The position numbers and the translations under genes are program-made. Of a DNA stretch of 64,000 nucleotides, positions 46,783 to 56,349 are shown in pieces. The stretch is from Providencia rettgeri (GTDB lineage: Bacteria; Pseudomonadota; Gammaproteobacteria; Enterobacterales; Enterobacteriaceae): assembly GCF_013702265.1 (NCBI RefSeq), contig NZ_CP059348.1, forward strand, positions 2,356,001-2,420,000, read 5' to 3'. A model generated the notes under the pieces. The model had not been told where the DNA came from, did no database searches, and saw only the letters and a program-made list of their open reading frames with translations. Position 1 is the first letter of the stretch. Every line of letters begins with the position of its first letter.

Positions 46783-47145
46783 CTACTTTTTATTATCTAT
46801 AGAATGACCTATTGCTTCTAAGTGCCCCAGTGCATTGCTATTGCCCTGCGCCGCAGATTTTTGGAACCATTCTAAGGATAGGTGAGAATCATCGGATAAA
46901 TGCTCACTGGTTTCATACATCATTCCCATCATATATTGCGCTTGAGAATGCCCTTGGCTAGCGGCTTTCAGATACCACTCAATGGCTTTTTCCTCATTCT
47001 CTTCAACCCCTTCCCCCACATCATACAGAGTACCAATTTCGTACTGCGCATCGAGGTCGCCACTTTTGGCTTTCAACATGAGTTCATTAAACGAGGGAAT
47101 ATTGCGCGACGTGAAACCTAAAAATCCCAGTAATTTTTTAAGCAT
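46783..47145 (-). CDS. Sel1-like repeat protein
   Basis: The 120-residue protein has a short N-terminal helix (MLKKLLGFLGF) and two to three Sel1 repeats: AKSGDLDAQYEIGTLYDVGE near 26-45, EKAIEWYLKAASQGHSQAQY near 57-76, and LSLEWFQKSAAQGNSNALGH near 88-107, with the A-x-x-G/A and W-x-x-A/S-A-x-Q-G pattern of the family. No signal peptide is evident, so a cytoplasmic scaffold role is likely. It is 11 bp behind the YcfJ-like gene and probably co-transcribed with it. Confidence 0.85.
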   Translation of the reverse strand: MLKKLLGFLGFTSRNIPSFNELMLKAKSGDLDAQYEIGTLYDVGEGVEENEEKAIEWYLKAASQGHSQAQYMMGMMYETSEHLSDDSHLSLEWFQKSAAQGNSNALGHLEAIGHSIDNKK

Positions 47146-47156
47146 GGTTTCTCTTT

Positions 47157-47759
47157 CTACTCAAACATTCCAAAGGTATTTTTGCCCGTTTTAACTTCCA
47201 GTACGGTAGACGGCTGGTAAGCTTTTGGTAGGTCATCTGGCTTCATACAGTAGAATGGCAAAATACTTTTTGCCCCTTCGCGCAGGGTTTCGCATGCTGC
47301 TTTACTGGACATGGTTAAATCTAACTGCCCATTTTCATTGAGAGGAATAAACACCGTTGGCTCATACGGCATTCTCACCTTACCAATCGTATCGCCAATA
47401 CGGTAAATTACATCATAACCCACAATAATCTGCTCTAAACTTTTGGTGATCACACACGTTCTTGGTTCATTGCTCGAAAATGGCGGTAGCGACCTTCCTT
47501 GTAAGGATTGGATCATCAAAATGGTTCTGCATTCGCGTTGTGCGGGGTGCCAGCGAGATAACGACTCTTGCGTGAATGTGCCTAGAATACCCGTGACCGA
47601 ACAGTTTTCATGTTCCACCATACGCGTTGCTCTAATGGGTTCGGTAGATAAAACAGTGGCAATTTTCACTTCGTCACTGCGCACAAAAGAGAAATAAACG
47701 ACAGCAATTAGGCAAACAACAACGAATGCGGCTAACAACAACTTAATTTTTAGCTTCAT
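47157..47759 (-). CDS. YcfJ-like protein lacking the glycine zipper
   Basis: The 200-residue membrane-anchored protein has a TM segment at about 6-26, then IATVLSTEPIRATRM, like the ends of E. coli YcfJ's first part (AQVVSATPIKET), and the C-terminal block IVGYDVIYRIGDTIGKVRMP, followed by FIPLNENGQLDL, which matches YcfJ (YDVTYKIGDQQGKIRM..IPLDSNGQL). The glycine-zipper 2TM segment of YcfJ between these blocks is absent and replaced by a Cys-containing stretch (ECRTILMI..RTCVITK). A tail of about 45 residues follows the YcfJ end. Its place next to ndh is the ycfJ position of E. coli. Function unknown. Confidence 0.75.
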   Translation of the reverse strand: MKLKIKLLLAAFVVVCLIAVVYFSFVRSDEVKIATVLSTEPIRATRMVEHENCSVTGILGTFTQESLSRWHPAQRECRTILMIQSLQGRSLPPFSSNEPRTCVITKSLEQIIVGYDVIYRIGDTIGKVRMPYEPTVFIPLNENGQLDLTMSSKAACETLREGAKSILPFYCMKPDDLPKAYQPSTVLEVKTGKNTFGMFE

Positions 47760-48269
47760 CGCTTGCCCTTTTTTAAATAGTGAATGTGTTAGCTATTGTA
47801 GCTTATCTAGTATCAACTACATTAATTACATACAATAAATATGGTTTTTTAGATTAGTCTGAGTATGAGACATACATCTTATTTACTTACGCGTAATAAG
47901 TTTACCGCGAATAGTCGTAAATAATTAACTAAATCCATTTCAATATATTACATAAAATAAAAAAGCCATCTATTTATTTGTTTTATAACAAAAAAATAAA
48001 TCCTACCAATTAATGAGTATCAAGAGTGAATTAAATTAAAAATATGTCGCCTTTTTGTATTAAATCACACTTAACCCAAACTCATTAGGGTAATTAGCTG
48101 ACTTTATGGCGTCTATTTAATGAATAAATATTTAAAATATATGTACCGCTTTAACTGGGTACTATTATTCTAAATACATCTTTATTCTGATTGGAGGATA
48201 CACACGATTATTCACTAATAACCGTATGTATCCTTGCGATTGCAGAACCGAAAAAACGATAACTACAGA
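47760..48269. other. 510-bp spacer ndh / YcfJ-like gene
   Basis: The spacer is AT-rich without a supported ORF. It contains the long inverted repeat at 48196-48233. A 17-codon ORF at 48120 has no ribosome site and is not called. Confidence 0.5.
48196..48233. other. 38-bp near-perfect inverted repeat downstream of ndh
   Basis: GGATACACACG-ATTATT and AATAAC-CGTATGTATCC form a 17-bp stem with two mismatches and a 4-base loop. No T run follows on either strand. It starts 37 bp beyond the ndh stop. Possible 3' stabiliser or operator. Confidence 0.6.
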
Positions 48270-49574
48270 TTAATGTAATTTCAGTTTAGGTCGAATAATA
48301 CGGTTAATGCTGCCAACCAGCATCATTAAGCCCGTTTTTATATAGCCATGTAATGCAATTTGGTGCATGCGATATAGGGAAATGTAGACGAAACGCGCTA
48401 TACGCCCTTCTACCATCATATCTCCACGCATTAAGTTCCCCATCAAGCTACCTACAGTACTAAAGCGAGATAACGAAACGAGTGAACCATGATCTTTGTA
48501 AATGTAGTTTTTCAGTGGCTTATCTTTCATTAATGCCACGATATTGTCATAGCAAAGGCTTGCCATTTGATGAGCTGATTGCGCGCGTGGTGGAACAAAG
48601 CCGCCTTCCGGTTTTGCGCAAGATGCACAGTCACCAATCGCGAAAATTTTATCATCCAACGTGGTTTGCAGTGTCGGCTTAACCACCAATTGATTGATAC
48701 GGTTGGTTTCTAACCCTGCAATATCTTTCATAAAATCAGGTGCTTTGATCCCTGCAGCCCACACCATTAAGTCCGCATAAATTTTGCCATCTTCTTTGGT
48801 ATTTAAGCCATCGGCATCCGCGCTGGTCACCATGGTTTTGGTTAATACTTTTACGCCCAATTTATTCAATTCTTGGTGTGCAGCGCTTGAAATACGTGGA
48901 GGTAGCGCAGGTAAAATACGCTCGCCCGCTTCCACTAACGTCACATTTAGCGCATCAGTGTCTAACCCTTTAAAACCATAGCTCGTTAACTGCTCCACCG
49001 CATTATACAGTTCAGCAGAAAGCTCCACACCCGTTGCTCCACCGCCGACAATAGCGATATTCACTTTTTCTTCCGCATTATCACGTACTGAATAACGTAA
49101 GAATAAATTCAGCATTTCATCGTGAAAACGGTGAGCTTGTGCAGGACTATCAAGGAAAATGCAGTTTTCTTTTACGCCTGGGGTACCAAAATCATTCGAG
49201 GCACTTCCCAACGCCATGACTAAAATATCGTAATCAATTTCACGCAATGGCACTAACAGCTCGCCGTCTTTGTCACGCAATTCACCGAGAACCACTTTTT
49301 TATTTTCTCGGTCAATATTCGTGAGGGAGCCTAATTGGAAGTGAAATGCATTGTGACGGGCATGGGCTAAGTAGCTGATAGCATCAACACCATCATCCAG
49401 TGAGCCTGTTGCGACTTCATGAAGTAATGGTTTCCATAAATGACTTGGATTACGGTCAATCAGCGTGATATCCGCACGTTTTTTACGCCCTAATTTACGT
49501 CCTAAACGTGTTGCCAGTTCTAAACCACCAGCACCACCGCCTACAACAACGATTTTAGGTTGAGTTAAGGTCAT
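48270..49574 (-). CDS. ndh: NADH dehydrogenase II (Ndh)
   Basis: Ndh is the non-proton-pumping, FAD-containing NADH:quinone oxidoreductase on the inner face of the membrane. The 434-residue protein (E. coli 434) has the FAD-binding [18 protein letters not shown] at residue 8-25, the NADH-binding [19 protein letters not shown] near 170, the FAD-closing motif FAIGDCASC near 320 and C-terminal amphipathic helices ([17 protein letters not shown]) for membrane binding. A perfect FNR box lies 136 bp upstream. In E. coli ndh is repressed by FNR without oxygen. Confidence 0.98.
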   Translation of the reverse strand: MTLTQPKIVVVGGGAGGLELATRLGRKLGRKKRADITLIDRNPSHLWKPLLHEVATGSLDDGVDAISYLAHARHNAFHFQLGSLTNIDRENKKVVLGELRDKDGELLVPLREIDYDILVMALGSASNDFGTPGVKENCIFLDSPAQAHRFHDEMLNLFLRYSVRDNAEEKVNIAIVGGGATGVELSAELYNAVEQLTSYGFKGLDTDALNVTLVEAGERILPALPPRISSAAHQELNKLGVKVLTKTMVTSADADGLNTKEDGKIYADLMVWAAGIKAPDFMKDIAGLETNRINQLVVKPTLQTTLDDKIFAIGDCASCAKPEGGFVPPRAQSAHQMASLCYDNIVALMKDKPLKNYIYKDHGSLVSLSRFSTVGSLMGNLMRGDMMVEGRIARFVYISLYRMHQIALHGYIKTGLMMLVGSINRIIRPKLKLH

Positions 49575-49709
49575 ACGCCCCTCATATAAAATATATTAAT
49601 GTTATTTAAGATTTCTAATAACAAAAAACTTAAATAACACTAATTCGCCATGTTTTATTTTGTTTGAGTTTGAAGAATATCACGCTTGGGTATTTGGTCA
49701 TACCAAATG

Positions 49710-49723
49710 TTGATGCAAATCAA
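49710..49723. promoter_or_regulatory. FNR box upstream of ndh
   Basis: TTGAT-GCAA-ATCAA is an exact match to the FNR consensus TTGAT-N4-ATCAA. It lies 136 bp upstream of the ndh ATG, in a position fit for repression in anaerobic growth. Confidence 0.8.
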
Positions 49724-49808
49724 TTTAGTTGATTATTATGACAACGATCACGCTCGTCAAATCATTTTTTGAAAAAAAAGAAACGAGTCAGCTTTATTTA
49801 ACTTAGAG

Positions 49809-49844
49809 ACAAAAAAGCCCGAGAATGGCGTTATTCTCGGGCTT
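49809..49844 (-). terminator. Terminator of the nucleotidase operon
   Basis: On the minus strand AAGCCCGAGAAT pairs exactly with ATTCTCGGGCTT, followed by TTTTG. It lies 28 bp after the 5'-nucleotidase stop. Confidence 0.9.
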
Positions 49845-49871
49845 GGAAACCTAGCATTTTGTGAGGGTATT

Positions 49872-51491
49872 TTACTTCACTTTCTTAATACGCTCGTCCG
49901 TCGGTAACTGAATTGGCGAATTATCTTTGAAGTATTTCATCAGCGCTTCGTTATCCGGCAAGCTATAGATACGATCTTTACCTTGTTTAAAGGCAGAGAA
50001 ACGGCTACCACCAGTTGCCAGAAATTCATTGGCAGCGACACGATAGCTTTTTTTCATATCGATTGGCTTGCCATTTAATTTCATGGAACCTGCAATCACT
50101 TTATCACCTACCGCACGACTATCATCCCATTCGTAATAAAAACCGTGGGAAACTGGCATGACTTGCGGGCGTTCACGATCCCACTGTTGCTCTAACGCTT
50201 GTTTAATTTGCGCTCCAGTTAATGATTGCGTAACGACCACATTCGAGAAAGGCTGCACCGTAAAGATATCTCCGTAGGTCAGTTCCCCTGCTTTAAGATC
50301 AGCACGAATACCACCGCTGTTCATAAAGGCAATTTGGGCGCCGCCCGCATCTGGAGTAGCAGCAGCATATAATTGAGCATCCGCGATAATCTTACCTAAT
50401 GTTGAATCGCCACCCGCCGCTAATTTCTTATCCGCAGGCGCACTCAACGTACCCATGACTTGCTCAGCAATCGGTTTAGAAATGCGTTCATAGTTTTGGA
50501 TAAAGCGGCTTAATTGTGGGTCTTTCTCATAACGGCTGGTTTCAACCGGAATATTTTTCGCATTAATACTGACGATATCGTTGGTTTTTCTATCAATTTC
50601 AATATTCAATTGAGACAATAATGTCCCGTTAGATTGTGCTGAAATAACTTTTTTACCATTAATATCACAGTTATACGCTTGATGCGTATGGCCGCTCACC
50701 ACAAAGTCCACATCGGCATCGAGCTGCTTAACGATCTCAACAATAGGTCCTTTGATGTTATCGCAACGGTTAATATCTTTAACCTTGGTATCCACTTGCT
50801 GAGTTGCCCCTTCGTGGATCAACACACCAATGCTACGAATACCTTGCGCCTTAAGCAATTTCACTTGTTGGTTAATGGTTTCGGCTTCATTTTTAAACTC
50901 TAAGCCCGCAGTACCACTTGGTGTAACGATGGCAGGAGTTCCTTCCAGCGTTAAGCCAATAAATGCCATTGGTACGCCATCAAATTTCTTAACGTAATAA
51001 GAAGGGAATAGCGTTTCACCGGTCTCTTTGACAATCACGTTCGCGGCTAAATAGTTAAAGTCAGCCCCAGCAAAAGACTCTTTACCCACACAGCCTGCGG
51101 TTGGATGGCATCCACCATTTTGCTTTCTCAGTAACTCGATTTTACCTTTATCGAACTCATGGTTACCGACAGCACTGGTCTCAAGACCAATTGCGCTAAG
51201 CGCTTCAATAGTAGGCTCATCGTAGAACATCGATGACAGTAATGGACTCGCGCCCACTAAATCCCCTGCGCCCACAATAATGGTGTTGGCGTTTTCCGCT
51301 TTTAATTGCTTGACCAGTGTCGCAATGGATTCGATTCCACCGAGTTTACCATCCCCCGGCGCTTGTAATGCACCGTGGAAATCGTTAATACCAATGACTT
51401 GAACTTTGACGGTATCGCTCTGTTTCGTGGCACAGCCTGCTAATAAAGCACCTGATACCAGCAATGTCACTAAACTGATTTTATGATTCAT
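49872..51491 (-). CDS. Lipoprotein 5'-nucleotidase (UshA/NadN-like)
   Basis: The 539-residue protein starts with a lipoprotein signal (lipobox LLAGC, Cys19; Ala next, so outer-membrane sorting is likely). The metal site of the calcineurin-like phosphoesterase part is VIGINDFHGAL near 33, GAGDLVGASP near 74, GNHEFDKG near 107 and VSGHTHQAYN near 263. The 5'-nucleotidase C-terminal domain has GGIRADLKAG near 401 and substrate-binding aromatic residues (FYYEWD). It hydrolyses 5'-nucleotides or NAD/UDP-sugars at the cell surface. It is co-transcribed with an OprD-type porin 17 bp upstream. UshA and NadN are the closest known types. Confidence 0.9.
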   Translation of the reverse strand: MNHKISLVTLLVSGALLAGCATKQSDTVKVQVIGINDFHGALQAPGDGKLGGIESIATLVKQLKAENANTIIVGAGDLVGASPLLSSMFYDEPTIEALSAIGLETSAVGNHEFDKGKIELLRKQNGGCHPTAGCVGKESFAGADFNYLAANVIVKETGETLFPSYYVKKFDGVPMAFIGLTLEGTPAIVTPSGTAGLEFKNEAETINQQVKLLKAQGIRSIGVLIHEGATQQVDTKVKDINRCDNIKGPIVEIVKQLDADVDFVVSGHTHQAYNCDINGKKVISAQSNGTLLSQLNIEIDRKTNDIVSINAKNIPVETSRYEKDPQLSRFIQNYERISKPIAEQVMGTLSAPADKKLAAGGDSTLGKIIADAQLYAAATPDAGGAQIAFMNSGGIRADLKAGELTYGDIFTVQPFSNVVVTQSLTGAQIKQALEQQWDRERPQVMPVSHGFYYEWDDSRAVGDKVIAGSMKLNGKPIDMKKSYRVAANEFLATGGSRFSAFKQGKDRIYSLPDNEALMKYFKDNSPIQLPTDERIKKVK

Positions 51492-51508
51492 CTATTCATT
51501 GCCCCCAA

Positions 51509-52858
51509 TTACATTTTAAAGCGATAAGTGGTTGTCATCGAACCGGACAACGAATGTGCGCGACGCGACTCACCATCATACAGTTTTGGTGTGGAGTTAT
51601 CAGACTCTTGCTGATGGTGCCAACCCATACCGCCACTTAATGAAACTGACAAGTTCTCAGTTGGTTTCCAGTAAGTAAATAAGCCAACCTGACCTTGTTT
51701 TAAACGCTCACCTGAGTAAGAGAATTCACTGTAGTTACTATTAGCCCCGACTGACCAAGTTGGGTTAACTTGATATTCAGCTTTTAATGCCAGCATGGTT
51801 TCGCCATCACGCACATAGTCGATATCTGCATAAGCTGGTGAGTTAAAACGTCCACGGGTGTTACCAATTGGGTTACGCGCAAATTGCCCTACACCATTAG
51901 TTTTATGTGCGGTGGTATGCGTGATACCTGTCATTAAAGTCCATGGCGTTTCTGGAACGCGCCACTCAATTTCACCCGCATAGTGCCAAGCACACTTATC
52001 AAAGTTTTGTTTGCCGCGTTTGGTATCTGTCGATGTACGTTTACCATCGCTACCGTATTCATGACCATAAATTTGAGAAGATAAGGTGATATCTGAGTTT
52101 AGTTTGTATTTGATCTCTAAGCCTTGTTGACGGAAAACATCATCCGCCTGACCAATAAAGTAAGAGGCTTTCAATGGTTTGGTGTTGTAGTTAATGCCAC
52201 CCGTAACCACATGGTTGATATCATGATTGACACCATTTCCGTCACGGAAATACATTCTGTCAATATTCGGGCTATCACGACGCATTACTTTGCCATCAAG
52301 ATAGAGTAAATCTAAGTTCCAATCGCTAATTGCGGTGTTGGTATAATAACCATTATAGGTGTTTAAAGATAAACGCTGGGAGTTGGTAAAAATACCTGTA
52401 TTTTTCAACGTGAACCAACCCGCTTTACCTTTGAAATTAACGGATTCTAAGTCTAATTTGAATTTAGCGTAACGTTGACCAATTTTGTTATAGCCTTTCG
52501 CTTCACCATCATCGTTATATAAAATCGCTCGGGAGGCGAAGTCTTTACTTGCCGCCAGTTTGATCGCGCCATAATAAGAGGCATCAAACCCGATAAAATC
52601 GGCAAAATATCCGGATTGGTAATCTAACTGAATATTCTGACCCCAAGCTTGTGCAACTTGTTTTCTGTAACGCTGCTCATTGGCATCGTAACGGTTTTCT
52701 GACTTTAGGTATTTCCACATATTTCGTGTAGAAAGCTCTAACTCAGAGTCTGCAACAAATGAGTTTTCCTTGATGGCATTTTCCCAATCGCCAGCATTAG
52801 CCCCAAACGCAACGAAACAAGATGGAAACAATATTAACGCTATTTTTTTGACTTTCAT
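51509..52858 (-). CDS. OprD-family outer-membrane porin
   Basis: The 449-residue protein has a Sec signal (VAFGANA, cleavage about residue 22) and an OprD-type beta-barrel: DSELELSTRNMWKYLKSEN, DYQSGYFADFIGFDASYYGA and the repeated strand pattern ending in TTTYRFKM with a C-terminal aromatic/hydrophobic residue. OprD-type channels admit small amino acids, sugars or glucosamine oligomers (ChiP). The downstream nucleotidase suggests nucleoside uptake, but that is inference. It is the first gene of the two-gene operon. A 930-bp upstream region holds a CRP-like site. Confidence 0.85.
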   Translation of the reverse strand: MKVKKIALILFPSCFVAFGANAGDWENAIKENSFVADSELELSTRNMWKYLKSENRYDANEQRYRKQVAQAWGQNIQLDYQSGYFADFIGFDASYYGAIKLAASKDFASRAILYNDDGEAKGYNKIGQRYAKFKLDLESVNFKGKAGWFTLKNTGIFTNSQRLSLNTYNGYYTNTAISDWNLDLLYLDGKVMRRDSPNIDRMYFRDGNGVNHDINHVVTGGINYNTKPLKASYFIGQADDVFRQQGLEIKYKLNSDITLSSQIYGHEYGSDGKRTSTDTKRGKQNFDKCAWHYAGEIEWRVPETPWTLMTGITHTTAHKTNGVGQFARNPIGNTRGRFNSPAYADIDYVRDGETMLALKAEYQVNPTWSVGANSNYSEFSYSGERLKQGQVGLFTYWKPTENLSVSLSGGMGWHHQQESDNSTPKLYDGESRRAHSLSGSMTTTYRFKM

Positions 52859-53278
52859 TTAAATTAAACCTAGTCGTGATTATTAGAATATAACTACCCA
52901 CACCCAATTTTTATTGGGCGTTATGACACCTTGCTATCTTTCAATAAGTAACAATTTTATTTAGCTTTAATTACTGCAATAGTCTTTAATGATTATTTAA
53001 TTTAAGTTGCATCCTCTATTCTTTAAGCACAATTTATTTTCTGAGCATTAAGAATAAAATTTAATTATTTTATAAGTCGAAATAATTAATCCAAACATAC
53101 GGATTTGATTTAAGTTCACACTATGATTTCAGACTTATTTGGGCAATATTCAACCACACTCTTAAGGAGCGTTTTGGGTTGATATTCATAATGAAAAGTA
53201 TGCTAACGTAATTTTGTGTCAATTAACACGATCGGTGTCACAACAAACTAGATGCATTGCAAATCACACATCATTCGA

Positions 53279-53294
53279 TGTGATATTAATCACT
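53279..53294. promoter_or_regulatory. CRP-like site upstream of porin operon
   Basis: TGTGA-TATTAA-TCACT matches the CRP consensus TGTGA-N6-TCACA at 9 of 10 specific bases. It lies 420 bp upstream of the porin start. Confidence 0.6.
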
Positions 53295-53562
53295 TTATTG
53301 GTATTACATCTATTAATTGAATTTCATATTTAAACAATAATTTTGCTATTTTAATCGCCTATATTTTAATGAAATGTTATTTACTAAAGTGAAATAACAT
53401 TTTTATTTAAACCAATAATATTAAAGCATGACCTAGCTCTCCATTTTAAATAAATGGCCAAGTCAATCATCCTGTTTTTAAGCAATATACTGGTTTGATC
53501 AGTCACAATGGAGAATATTTATCACATATAGATAGATTATTTAACGCCAAATTTTTATTTGA

Positions 53563-53581
53563 ACTAGGAATTATTCCTAGT
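53563..53581. promoter_or_regulatory. Perfect 19-bp palindrome in the porin upstream region
   Basis: ACTAGGAAT-T-ATTCCTAGT, 9-bp arms. Candidate operator with no known binder. It is about 700 bp from the porin start and 230 bp from the end of nagZ. Confidence 0.5.
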
Positions 53582-53735
53582 CAATTCCATGTGGCAGCCA
53601 ATATTGGCGCGTGTTTTTTACACATATATTGAATATAGATACAGTATTACTAATCAAATAGGACAATCTCTTTCCTTGTTCCTATTCAATTTATACCAAT
53701 AAGGTTACCCGTAACTTATTCAGTGAATTTAAGAT

Positions 53736-53767
53736 AAAAAAAACCGATGAGTTATTATCCCATCGGT
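53736..53767 (-). terminator. Terminator of the mltG-nagZ gene cluster end
   Basis: On the minus strand ACCGATG pairs with CATCGGT, followed by TTTTTTT, 21 bp after the nagZ stop. Confidence 0.88.
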
Positions 53768-53787
53768 TCATTTTCAACACGATTTAA

Positions 53788-54813
53788 TTAGCGGCTACGG
53801 TGTTCTTGCCACTTTTCATGTAATTCGACTAATTGACGGTGACTTTGCTTCCAACGATCCACAGATTGTAGCTCATTCAATGAATACTGGCGGCCACTGT
53901 GATACAGCTTAGAAGCGCGGCTGTCATTTTGTTTCGGTAGGTTATCCAGTACGCTCACCGCACCTTCACGATTATTACAAACAAGGATCATGTCGCAGCC
54001 CGCATTCAATGATGCTTTCGCTCTTTCTGGATAACTGCCCATAATGGCAGCACCTTCCATCGATAAATCATCAGAGAAGATAACGCCATCAAAACCAAGC
54101 TGCTCACGTAATACCGATTTTAGCCAGAATGGTGAACCACTCGCAGGACGATCGTCCGCTTGAGTATAAACCACGTGAGCTGGCATAATCGCATCAAGCA
54201 ATTCACGCTGAATAAAGTCTTTAAAAATAGACATGTCTTTGCCGCGAATTTGCTCGAGTGGGCGGTCATCTCGTGGCGTTTCTTTATGGGAATCGGCTTT
54301 GACGGCGCCGTGCCCTGGGAAGTGTTTACCTGTGGTTTTCATTCCTGCGCTGTGCATACCGCGAATAAAACGCTCTGCCATCACCATTGCAATTTCAGGA
54401 TCTGCATGGAATGAACGTTCACCGATGGCGATGCTTTCATGTCCTAAATCCAGTACAGGCGCAAAGCTAATGTCGATATCCATAGCAATCATTTCTGCCG
54501 CCATTAACCAGCCTGCTTCTTGTGCTAATTTAGCGCCGTCCATCTGGTTGTTCAGTGCAGCAAAAGCTTGCGCAGAAGGTAATGCGGTAAATCCATCACG
54601 AAAACGCTGTACACGGCCACCTTCTTGATCCACAGCAATCAATAAACGGTGTCTTGATGCATCACGGATTTGTCGCACTAACTCACGCAACTGTGCCGCA
54701 TCATGGAAGTTACGGGTAAATAAAATCAACCCGCCTACCAGTGGATGAGCTAAAATTTCACGCTCTTCGTTGTCCAGTTCATAACCCTGAACATCCAGCA
54801 TTATCGGACCCAT
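53788..54813 (-). CDS. nagZ: Beta-N-acetylglucosaminidase NagZ
   Basis: NagZ (GH3 family) removes GlcNAc from anhydro-muropeptides in cell-wall recycling, making the inducers of AmpR/AmpC. The 341-residue protein equals E. coli NagZ in length. It has [11 protein letters not shown] near 61 and the catalytic His/Asp loop [18 protein letters not shown] near 163-178, plus the nucleophile Asp in [12 protein letters not shown] near 248. The frame extends to 54882, but ATG 54813 follows GAGG and matches the family start. It lies 66 bp after thiK. Confidence 0.96.
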   Translation of the reverse strand: MGPIMLDVQGYELDNEEREILAHPLVGGLILFTRNFHDAAQLRELVRQIRDASRHRLLIAVDQEGGRVQRFRDGFTALPSAQAFAALNNQMDGAKLAQEAGWLMAAEMIAMDIDISFAPVLDLGHESIAIGERSFHADPEIAMVMAERFIRGMHSAGMKTTGKHFPGHGAVKADSHKETPRDDRPLEQIRGKDMSIFKDFIQRELLDAIMPAHVVYTQADDRPASGSPFWLKSVLREQLGFDGVIFSDDLSMEGAAIMGSYPERAKASLNAGCDMILVCNNREGAVSVLDNLPKQNDSRASKLYHSGRQYSLNELQSVDRWKQSHRQLVELHEKWQEHRSR

Positions 54814-54878
54814 AACATGCCTCACTTGATTAATTTTCACAAATTCTCGTGTATTCACGGAGATTTTATATTGCCCAA

Positions 54879-55763
54879 TCAAAGACCAAAATAGTCTCGT
54901 AATGGGGAAGAATCATTTAAAAACTGCGCTTCTTGACGCTGGCACCACTGAACTTCATACCACATTAACGTCATATATTTGACCCATGGCTCCCATTGTA
55001 GGCAGCGCTCTGCTAAACGCGGTTTATCTTTATAGGCGCCATAGGTGTGGCAATATTGCGTCAAAAAATAATCTCGTTGTTCTACCGTCAAGCTATTGAA
55101 TTGAAAATAGGTTTCTAGGGACAACCCAATATCGGTATTTGCTGCATATTCCCAATCCACTAGCATTTTTGGCACCCCTTGCTCACACAGCACATTGCCC
55201 GGGTGAATATCCATATGGGCGGGTGCGAGCTTTAACACCTTTGGCATTGGCGTGCGGAGGAAGCGACGATGTATTCGCTTCCAGCGTGCAGAGACTCTTT
55301 TATTATCAATTAAATAGCCATAATGAGCAATCTCATTACGTAACGGTAACCGGTAATTTAATACGTCATGATTATGGAGCTTAGCAACGATCCCTGCCAA
55401 GTTTTTTTGAAATTCAAAGGAAAGAAATTGTTCGCGGCTAGGATGATCTCCATCAACCCATTCCAATAATAACCAATGGGCATTCCGCCCAATGACTTGG
55501 GGGGAATAAGAAAAATCTTTCAGTTCCTTAAGAACATGCGCTTCTTTACGGCGATTAACATACAACGCATTTTGCACTTGCCCATCTGAGCGGGCGATTA
55601 ATTTAATGGTGGGAGCTTTGTCTTGGGTTTGAGTAGAGTCTCGATATTCAACTAAATAGCTGCCACCCGATAACCCCGCTAATGGAGAGACTTCCCAGCA
55701 TGATGCTAAAACTGCTGGGAAGCATTCAGAAAGTAATGCAAACAGTGATAATTGATTACTCAA
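54879..55763 (-). CDS. thiK: Thiamine kinase ThiK
   Basis: ThiK phosphorylates thiamine to thiamine monophosphate in salvage. The protein shows an aminoglycoside-phosphotransferase-like fold: [10 protein letters not shown] near 31 (P-loop), [12 protein letters not shown] near 96, catalytic [14 protein letters not shown] near 183 and the metal Asp in VDWEYA near 203. Matches to E. coli ThiK (274 residues) run throughout; this form has about 294. A GTG start at 55793 is also open, but TTG 55763 aligns with the family start and overlaps the lpoB end by 8 bp, so the true start is not certain. Confidence 0.85.
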   Translation of the reverse strand: MSNQLSLFALLSECFPAVLASCWEVSPLAGLSGGSYLVEYRDSTQTQDKAPTIKLIARSDGQVQNALYVNRRKEAHVLKELKDFSYSPQVIGRNAHWLLLEWVDGDHPSREQFLSFEFQKNLAGIVAKLHNHDVLNYRLPLRNEIAHYGYLIDNKRVSARWKRIHRRFLRTPMPKVLKLAPAHMDIHPGNVLCEQGVPKMLVDWEYAANTDIGLSLETYFQFNSLTVEQRDYFLTQYCHTYGAYKDKPRLAERCLQWEPWVKYMTLMWYEVQWCQRQEAQFLNDSSPLRDYFGL

Positions 55764-56349
55764 TACTCTGTTTTCCAGACCACACAATTTCACCGGTTTG
55801 CACTTCCATTAACTGCATTTCAATGCTGCGTTCTTTGGTAGAGCCTGACATGACACTGTAAATCACATATTGCGCTTGGACATAACGCCCTAAACCAATC
55901 GCTTTACTACGAGTGACCAGACTATCATCCTGCGACAATCCCAATGTTTTGCGAGCAGCACTGACGACGCCTTGAGGAACCACTTTAAACTTATTGGTTT
56001 TCATGACTTCATTGGTTAATGCAGCCGTTACTGCCTGTGAAGGCAAGCTTCCACTGGTATTATTTTTGACAGAATCAACCAGTAAGACTTTGCCACTTTC
56101 AACGCCATCATCCGCCACCATTTTATTGACTAAAGGCTGTAATGCCCCAGCCCAATCAATGGTTTGCTGCTTTGGTGGCATCGGTACTGTGTCTGTTGGT
56201 GGTGGCGGTGTTAATTCCGGCTGCTTTTCAGGCTGTTTCGGTGTTCCACCCGGTTCAACAGGAACAATTGGGGGTTTAGGCCCTTGAGGGACTGACGGAC
56301 AACCTGCCAAAATAAATGCTGCTGCTGCGACCAATAAGATCCGTTTCAT
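55756..56349 (-). CDS. lpoB: Penicillin-binding protein activator LpoB
   Basis: LpoB is an outer-membrane lipoprotein that reaches through the periplasm to activate PBP1B. The 197-residue protein has lipobox ILAGC (Cys17), a Pro-rich disordered linker (about 20-62: PKPPIVPVEPGG..TPPPPTD), and the globular TolB-N-like domain (about 65-197) with SGKVLLVDSVKNNTSGSLPS and RYVQAQYVIYSVMSG. The start overlaps the ycfL stop (ATGA). A good ribosome site (GGAGAG) precedes it. Confidence 0.95.
   Translation of the reverse strand: MKRILLVAAAAFILAGCPSVPQGPKPPIVPVEPGGTPKQPEKQPELTPPPPTDTVPMPPKQQTIDWAGALQPLVNKMVADDGVESGKVLLVDSVKNNTSGSLPSQAVTAALTNEVMKTNKFKVVPQGVVSAARKTLGLSQDDSLVTRSKAIGLGRYVQAQYVIYSVMSGSTKERSIEMQLMEVQTGEIVWSGKQSIE

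Larger units (their letters stand above)
52859..53787. other. 929-bp spacer upstream of the porin operon
   Basis: This is the longest gene-free stretch of the window. It contains a CRP-like site at 53279-53294, an inverted repeat TTGTG/CACGA-like element at 53214-53231, a 19-bp palindrome at 53563-53581 and the nagZ terminator at its right end. No ORF with ribosome site was found. An unrecognised small RNA or small protein gene here cannot be excluded. Confidence 0.5.

Noticed and set aside
48120-48173. 17-codon ORF MNKYLKYMYRFNWVLLF
   Set aside because: No ribosome site precedes it and such small ORFs are expected in this AT-rich spacer.
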